From positions 124,001-188,000 of the forward strand of contig NMRA01000379.1 in NCBI GenBank assembly GCA_002633005.1: a DNA stretch of 64,000 nt. Reading direction: 5' to 3'. The stretch is from Phoronis australis (lineage: Eukaryota; Phoronida; Phoronidae). The position numbers and the translations under genes are program-made. Below the pieces are notes generated by a model. That model was not told the DNA's origin, searched no databases, and was given only the letters and a program-made list of their open reading frames with translations. Numbering within the stretch: the stretch's first letter is position 1; each line of letters starts with the position of its first letter. This document shows, in pieces, positions 57,018-64,000 of this stretch.

Positions 57018-58955
57018 TCACGTCCCAGACAACAAGGCCAAGACAACCAGCCTGGGAGCATGCCCAGGACTGGTCACATTCTGCATACACAAGTCACGGT
57101 ACAGACCCAGTGAAGAAATGTTTGTGTATGTAATATCTGCACTACTGAGCTTTACAGGGTGAGAGGTCGTGGCGCAGAGATTTTCACATGATGATTAACT
57201 GAAAATGTAAAAGACAGGAAATTACTTTAAATTAGAATTCATGAAGCACATACTTAATTAGTTGAAGCAGAGAGCGTGGGCTCCTCACACAATCACATAG
57301 CCATTGATGCATAATTGTAACCTGACAAGCAACAAAACTAGTACTACAACATACGACTAAAATGCTTCAGGAGAGCACCTCTTGAACAACACAGGCTGAC
57401 TAATAAAACAACCAAGAGCGCTCAACAAAGGAAACAACTGATAATTAATCTGGCAATGCTAAAAAATCTCAACAGATGTAACACCTCGAGTGGTCAGCTG
57501 CCAACTAAACAGAAACTGATTGAGCGTCAAACTACAAATTTATCGAAATGGTGACGATGATGACGACAACGACGATGACGAAAATTACCCAAACGAAGTT
57601 ACAGAAAATGAGCAGACTTGATAACACAGAGCTTATTATAAAGCATGGGGGTGGAGTTCCCTGACCTAGATTTCATGTGTAATTGCATGTCACCACAGGG
57701 ATGATATCATTTTCATAAGGAAAGCTTTGCATAACAGCTATAAATAGGACAGAGACAGGGAACTATCATCCAACACGTATTTTCCATTAGGCCACAAAAT
57801 GTCGAAAACATCATGAATTCAATATCCAAAATCGACAAAATAGAAGAATAGTAACTTAGCTGCGCAGACATGAGTGTATGAAAGAACCCAACAAGGTATC
57901 ACGGCCAAACACGGAAGTTTCTTGTACAAACATGGGCCATATCCAAACTTCTCCGAAAGCGAAAAGAGCCCCAGTGTGTTCAAATATTAAGTTGTCACAA
58001 TACCTTGCTATTACACCAGTAATCACAAGCAGCAATATCCGACGACTTTTCATATTGAACATAATGTGGTGCTTTTATTGGTAAATCCCAATTTTAAGAA
58101 GTGCGGTATCCACCAATAAATGCTTGTAACTCAAGATCAGATAATGGTTGCGGATGTTCTATTTTGGCAGTTGAGCCACTGATGGAGTTGGGTTTTGTGT
58201 TTTCGATATGAAATTGTTGATTTTATGTACATTAACATACTAATCTTAAATGGTTTCCAAAAAAGTGCATATCTCAAAGATACGGGGATTGTACAAGACG
58301 AGCTCCAACTTTCTTATTCACCTCTGCTGTTTTCACTTACATAAGACCAGAATGCAATACATGGTAAAACCTCATCACATTTGGACATAACTAATTATCT
58401 ATCTTTTTCATTTCAAAAAGCTGCTAACATTGTTGTCAATCCCCATTATTTCTCGCACAACTATAGTTATTAATACTAACAACAAGAAAAATGATAAACA
58501 TCTATTTACTTGGAGCTACTTATTTTTTAAAAGAAATTGCATTGTACAGATTTCATGAAAAAAACTCACAAAAAATTGAGCAGTTTTACAAGTAGTTAGC
58601 CTTTGAAAAAATGGGAAAATGGTAATTTAGTCACTTCTTAGGCAAAATCAAAAAGTTCACTGGCCCCCACGATGAAACTCAGCATCACAACACAGGACGG
58701 TTTAAAACAAATTCCAGGACTCAACACATGAACATATTTTTACTATTTGCCCATCTAATTATTCATGTCAGTAACATGATACATGATGTGAACTAGCATA
58801 TTTCATTAAACAATCAATTTCATTGCTACTATATAGCAGACAGCTTGGCACTGTGAATAGGTCTCAAACAGATGATCAGAATTTATTACTGGTGAAGAAC
58901 TACTGTTTCTCTGTGTTGCACATTGAAAGTAGACAGAGCATACACTTCTTGTCAA
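57018..58955. other. Sequence upstream of the start codon
   Basis: Presumably 5' UTR and intron or promoter DNA. TGTATGCAG at about 57085 could be the acceptor of the first coding exon. AAGAGCGCTCAACAAAGGAA at 57413 also occurs at 24113. No CpG-rich core, TATA box or second gene could be supported. Confidence 0.45.
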
Positions 58956-58959
58956 ACTG

Positions 58960-59120
58960 AAATGAGGTTCAGCCACACCATTCACATGTATGGTGAGGTT
59001 CAGCCACACCATTCACATGTATGGTGAGGGTCAGCCACACCATTCACATGTATGGTGAGGTTCAGCCACACCATTCACATGTATGGTGAGGTTCAGCCAC
59101 ACCATTCACATGTATGGTGG
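58960..59120. repeat. 31-bp minisatellite, 5 copies
   Basis: Unit GGTGAGGTTCAGCCACACCA then TTCACATGTAT, nearly perfect. Confidence 0.95.
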
Positions 59121-59334
59121 CCAATTTAGGATGCAGTAAGATAAAAGATAAGCAGCACAAAATAAATGTCTTCTCATTTTCAAGCTAAGTACGAGTATCA
59201 CATCATTTTCACAATAGAAGCCCTCCGAAAGCAAAAGAAGTCATTTTTGGTAATTGTTATTGTCCGAAATTGGCGAGGTATTACCATAGTGAGCCTACAT
59301 AAAGACACACTTAAGCCCCTTATACACGAGAGAC

Positions 59335-59432
59335 AGTTGTCACCACGCCAGTTGTCACCATGCCAGTTGTCACCATGCCAGTTGTCACCATGCCAGTTGT
59401 CACCACGCCAGTTGTCACCACGCCAGTTGTCA
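59335..59432. repeat. 15-bp minisatellite GCCAGTTGTCACCAT, about 6-7 copies
   Basis: Copies differ only at CAT/CAC. Five codons long, so the frame stays open (QLSPCQLSPC). Confidence 0.95.
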
Positions 59433-59721
59433 CGGTGTGACTTGCTCTACTTCAGTCGCATTTACAAGGCATTAGATCGCAAACTGGATCAACAAGTGTC
59501 ATTTACACGAAGATTGTCTGCGCATACTTGCATAAAAAAATAGCAAATGTCCAAACCACGGGGAATGAGCACCCGATATACATGCTCTTGCACAAGGGCA
59601 TTGAAAAATGATCCCTGCCTCAAGTTGTGTTTAGACCTGTAGTTGAAACTGGAGAAACTGATCCAGTGCAACTTGCTCTATATTTTAAACTGGTGTCGAA
59701 AACTGGCCGCAGTGCCAGTCA

Positions 59722-59723
59722 TG

Positions 59724-59761
<38 letters not shown>
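59722..59761. repeat. CA microsatellite
   Basis: About 19 uninterrupted CA dinucleotides. Confidence 0.98.
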
Positions 59762-59762
<1 letters not shown>

Positions 59763-60479
59763 TTACTCAATCAGGTGTTCGTTATCAACTGCGCCGTGTC
59801 AGCTTCCTCTCGTGTAAAAGCTACATAGTGTTTATGCTACCACAAACACAACAGTAACACCACACTACCTTATCACATAGTAAGGTGGACAACAGAATGC
59901 CAAAATTTATGTAGAATTGAGCCTAATAAACAAAAGAGGACCAGATTTGCCCGTCAAAAATCAGAAAGGTCTGCGACTCTGCGCACGGCACATGCAGAGA
60001 TGTGCTAGGTAGGGAGGGATATTGGGCTTGAGGGAAGTTTGGATGCCACCTGAGGTAACGTTACACCCCTAATCTTCTTAGGTGATCCAAATTTACTATT
60101 TTACACTGTTGCGCCACCTGTGGAGGACAGGGCTTTAGCAACCCTGATTACAGAGTTTTCATGTTTCGGCACGCTCATTCGGCATTAGATGAGCTGGGAA
60201 AGGGATGCAACCAGATCAAAATCTCCTTTGTACTGGAGGTAGGAAAACGTGTTGTTAAACTGGCCTCGCTTCAGAAACACTGGCTGATTCTAGGAATCAT
60301 GTCAGAAAATACTGCATCCATGGATACTCCTCGAGTTAATTCGACTTACTGGCATCAAAGATGCAGCCCCAGGACAGCAGTAAAACTTTGGAAGGTTGAA
60401 TAAAGTTGATGCACCCAAGATAAACTTGAAAGAGCATGAAAAAAGAACTAGAGAAAGTCCAAGGGCACAGAAACGAGGA

Positions 60480-60655
60480 CAGACGAATGTTACAGCACTG
60501 TATCCTTTTCATGTATTGTTGTTTTATTACTTCATTGTATTATATTACTGTTTTATATTTTGATGTTGAGGGCCCTCTTGGAAAGCAGTGCTATCACTGA
60601 AGAGGTCACCCTCATTTTAAATATCACAATAAATAAATAAAAATAAATAAAAAGT
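60480..60655 (+). mobile_element. 3' tail of a non-LTR retrotransposon
   Basis: A stem GAGGGCCCTCTTGG ... AGAGGTCACCCTC (60569-60614) precedes a tail of AATAAATAAATAAAAATAAA. This layout is that of a CR1/Jockey-like LINE end. The element is strongly truncated; no RT is seen upstream. Confidence 0.5.
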
Positions 60656-60659
60656 AGGT

Positions 60660-61855
60660 AAATATCAGAAGATGAAAGTAATGCTATGTAATCCAGGACC
60701 ATCCTATTTCGCCAGATCGCATTTGGCGAATTAACATGCTAACCATCGAGCCCTGCATAGTCTTGTCAGATCTGAAAAGTGTTACGGGCTGGGGCTTGTG
60801 GAGGTGCTCATTTGGGTACGGAGTTTGTTATGAGTATGTAGCATCACCATTTTCAAAACTTCCTTCAATTCATGTCAACACACGTTGCCTTGATGTGACA
60901 ATCTAACCAAACAGGAACCATGTATGACATCACTTGCCAGCTTCATCAGAGACCGGACAACATGAATCAAGGTATCACCTTGAGATAAACCTAATCAATT
61001 TGCAAATCAATTTGTGTACAGTGAACAAAATGCCATATATTAAAAATTCCTGGAATTTTAACATTTCCAAAGACTGATGGTAAACATCTATTCCCAGAAG
61101 TATTAGACCAGTGCTCGCTACACTAGGTAAACACAGTCTAACCCTACTGAGACAGGTGAAATGTATCAACCGATGTTTAATGACTCAACCACTGTCGAGG
61201 TCACCTGGTGACAGCAGGAAACACAGGTGATGTGCGTGCCAACAAGGCCTAATTTCAGAACAACAGCATTCAGTTACCAACAATTTACACTCTGATAGGA
61301 TAACAAGCACACAACATATACTTAACAATCCACTAGAAGTGTTTTTGCTCTTTTCCAAATCCATTTGAAGAGCACATCTACCCAAAATGACTCTTGACCG
61401 TTCACCAGCAATCCCCCCACACAGACTGAGTTTTTTTTACAAAAAAATGCGTAGACCAAGGTCTTTACATCTCAGTTTACAAAACAGCCCTGTGTAGTAA
61501 CCTTTTTTACTTAAAAGATTGTCCAGACCAACACTTTTACATCTAAATTGACGAAAACAGCCATGTAGCTTACCAAACAAATATTAGAGATTTTGGTTAA
61601 ACGATGAGTGCACTATGTTTTTGGAGATTTCGAGTCAACTTGATGTTATAAAGTTTGTCATATCATTTTAATTAGCTTTAATATTCTATAAAATGAGTCA
61701 TCAGTCCTACAGATACAAAACAAGAAAAATGCACATATGATGCGTGATTTATATTTTGACAACAGGTGTCACTGCTATTCCATTTTAAAATCTTAAAACG
61801 CATATTGAAAAGCATGAAACGGTCGCAAACTCAAAAAATTTAAATGGGCACATTC
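60660..61855. other. No gene seen
   Basis: AT-rich sequence. A weak duplication of CCAAGGTCTTTACATCT (61458) and CCAACACTTTTACATCT (61528) with following bases is present. Confidence 0.5.
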
Positions 61856-61859
61856 TAGT

Positions 61860-62110
61860 GGCACAATATTGTATTACAGTGTTTCCCCCCAGTTTTGTAA
61901 GGAGCGTGGTGGTGAATGGCCAAAACGGGGTGCAAAGCCCGTTGCCGCATGCGAAAATGAGAAGTGGGATCCCCGTATTGCCTGGGTTTCGAAAGGAGTG
62001 TGGTGGTGAATGCTCGACGCAGATGCGGAACCCGGCGCCACATGCAAGCATGGGATGAAGTGAGATCCTCCCAGGGGGGGAGACCTTCCCCAGGTAAAAC
62101 TTGAAAATTA
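61860..62110. mobile_element. GC-rich interspersed repeat with internal duplication
   Basis: AGGAGCGTGGTGGTGAATG and AGGAGTGTGGTGGTGAATG head two related halves, each followed by CGCATGCGAAAATGAGAAG or CACATGCAAGCATGG. It starts near ACAGTGTTTCCCC, like a hAT end, but no matching right end was found. Confidence 0.4.
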
Positions 62111-62629
62111 GATGTAATTGGGTGCAGTTTGCTCATCATAGACAAGACCTTAACCTGAGCATCATGTAGTGGAAGTATCTGGGTAAAGGACACTTCGCAA
62201 CACAAATTGGCAATGAAGTGTACGGCATTATGTGATCTCTGTTGCACTCGAGCACAAAAAACAATGTCAAAATTCAATTATCCACGAAGTGACAAACACA
62301 GAACAAAAATATTTGAACTTTGTAGACGTAATAAACTAATTCATGTAACGAAACTTCCGCTGATATTGTCTTGCTAAACATAAATCAGTGATAGTGGAAG
62401 GGCGTTGGCCGTCATAGCAGACGATGTATAATGCAGACGAATCTGAGACTGGTTAACATTCAATATTGTCATTTTGGCGCAGGGCTATGGTTGATTAAAC
62501 AGTTGGATGTCATGCCCTGCAGTATAATTCACAATGTCTTTTGTAAACTCGGCAATGTTCTCCAAAACAAAAATTCCAAACTCGACGCAAATTTTTATGT
62601 CCGTAGTAAACACTGTTCTTTCCCTAACA

Positions 62630-63330
62630 ACAACATGGTCACTGTGTATTTTTATACCTTTCAAAATTGTACACTGAACTGGTATGACCTACTTTTTGAC
62701 TTTCCTACCAATTTTTCACCATAAGTCCTCCAATGCATTCATAGACTCAGAAAATCAAACAAAAGGTTATATATAAGTTCCTTTAATAATAAAAATGTCA
62801 ATTCTGATATCATTTCTACTTATTAAATACTACTAACATGTGATCTGGTATGACCTAGTTTTTAGTGATACCTGTTGTCCAGTTGAATAAGTTCTAATTC
62901 GCCACCAGATGTCAGTCAAAATCAAAATCCTCTAAATTAAGCATATCAAATTGTTAATTTACAGGTTTAAGTGCAAAATTTTAAAGTTTAAATAATATTG
63001 CTGGCTAGTCAATTATTAAGGTAAGGTAGCTGACACCATAAAATTATGTTAGAAAAAGAATTTCTTCAGATTTTTTAGCAATAATTTACACTCTATTATT
63101 ACAAAAATTGGGTCATTATGTATTGTTAATTGCCTCATAGCATTAGGAACTATGGTTGATGTTGACAAATTCACCCTCATTTTTGATTCTGAGGGCAAAA
63201 GTGCCAAGCCAGCCAAAGTTTTAACTTGGCGTGGCACTTTTCAAACTTGAGGTGCATTGTCCAAACTCGACGCAGCAAAATTTAAACTTGTTGCATTGTC
63301 GAGTCAAAACCGGTTGTGGTGAACACTGCT
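62630..63330. mobile_element. Interspersed repeat family I, copy 2 (inverted to copy 1)
   Basis: The reverse complement aligns with 39350-40020 along its length. It begins near GTTCACCACAACCGGTTTTG and ends near CAGTGTACAATTTTGAAAGG when read on the minus strand. Confidence 0.7.
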
Positions 63331-63599
63331 CGGATATGATGAAATGAATTTAGCAGAAATCTTAGTGTTTCTTACTTCATTAGCGAGCCCTGGCGCTTTC
63401 CCATTTTAGAAACTTCGTACCGAGGTCGTTGCCTGGTCCCCAGCTGTATTAAGTTCGTATGCATTGTCGGATATTCAGGCAGAAACGAGGTACGAAAGGA
63501 GATTGGGTATTGAATGATTGTGTTTAATGGGGGCACAATTCAAGATACCATTGTAAAATTATTATTTTCCCTTTCGATCTACAAACGGCAAAAGGTGCC

Positions 63600-63860
63600 G
63601 TGTGACTTGTACTTATTTATTATTAGTAGCGATCATTTTTACTTGCAATTCATTTTACTAGCGATCATTTCATTAGTGATCATTTTTACTTTCGATCATT
63701 TTTACGAGACGACCAATTTTACTACCAATTTTTGTGTAGCGGTGAAGTTTCCCAGTCATGATTAGGTGTGTGGCAGTCAATTTGAGTATGATTTACGAGT
63801 GGCGGGGCCAAAAAGGAGCGTGGCGGGCCGCCCAGAAGTTTACACGCAGGGGAACCCTGG
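63600..63860. mobile_element. Interspersed repeat family E, copy 2
   Basis: Shares ACTAGCGATCATTT, GATTAGGTGTGTGGCAGTCA and the end TTTACACGCAGGGGAACCCT with copy 1. An inner array of GATCATTTTTACT-like words is longer here. Confidence 0.6.
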
Positions 63861-64000
63861 TATTAAAATAATGACATTTACTTCGCTTTTGATGTTTTTA
63901 AAAAAGATGAAAATCATGAAATTACAGCTCTGAAAGACCAGTTTGGAGTTGCACTAAGGCATGAACCCTACATATTCATATAGTAATGAGGAATGGAACT

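Noticed and set aside
61855-62277. 140-codon minus-strand ORF
   Set aside because: Lies over a GC-rich interspersed repeat with internal duplication; no recognisable protein.
1-64000. tRNA or other structured RNA genes
   Set aside because: No A-box/B-box pair with a foldable cloverleaf was found by eye.

Overview
The window is animal nuclear DNA: AT-rich, intron-rich and crowded with minisatellites and decayed transposons. One gene runs through nearly all of it on the minus strand, the homologue of vertebrate p190RhoGAP (ARHGAP35/ARHGAP5). I resolve 22 coding exons, from the start codon at 57017 down to a splice donor at base 10. Every exon has AG/GT borders and all phases chain without a break (4507 nt, about 1502 codons). 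The encoded order is N-terminal GTPase, four FF domains, two pseudoGTPase domains, a long tyrosine- and proline-bearing linker, a lysine-rich charged segment, and the first few residues of the RhoGAP domain. The rest of the RhoGAP domain, including its arginine finger, lies beyond base 1. No second host gene could be supported.

Organism: the protein is close to the vertebrate p190 pair, but its N-terminal half is cut by many introns. The introns are full of minisatellites, three of which span an exon/intron boundary. I recall boundary-spanning minisatellites being described in amphioxus under the name mirages, so a lancelet (Branchiostoma) is my best guess. That is inference at moderate confidence; another marine invertebrate is possible.

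Layout by falling coordinate (gene direction): 57018-64000 is upstream DNA with interspersed repeats and no gene. Exon 1 (57017-56609) is followed by a 6.3 kb intron holding a 1.3 kb tandem duplication. Exons 2-5 (50273-45243) carry the GTPase end and FF domains. Intron 5 holds an 18-bp array and a dead RLE-type LINE. Exons 6-11 (42194-33787) carry FF4 and the two pseudoGTPase domains and are separated by several minisatellites. Exons 12-18 (31948-12689) encode the linker, with a Penelope-like element in intron 17. Exons 19-22 (5951-11) encode the basic stretch and RhoGAP start, with a TTAA-flanked transposon relic carrying a THAP fragment in intron 21.

The most notable signal is the set of donor-spanning minisatellites at exons 1, 6 and 16. 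Each repeats the end of the exon together with its GTGAGT donor, and in each case reading past the first donor meets an in-frame stop within a few codons.
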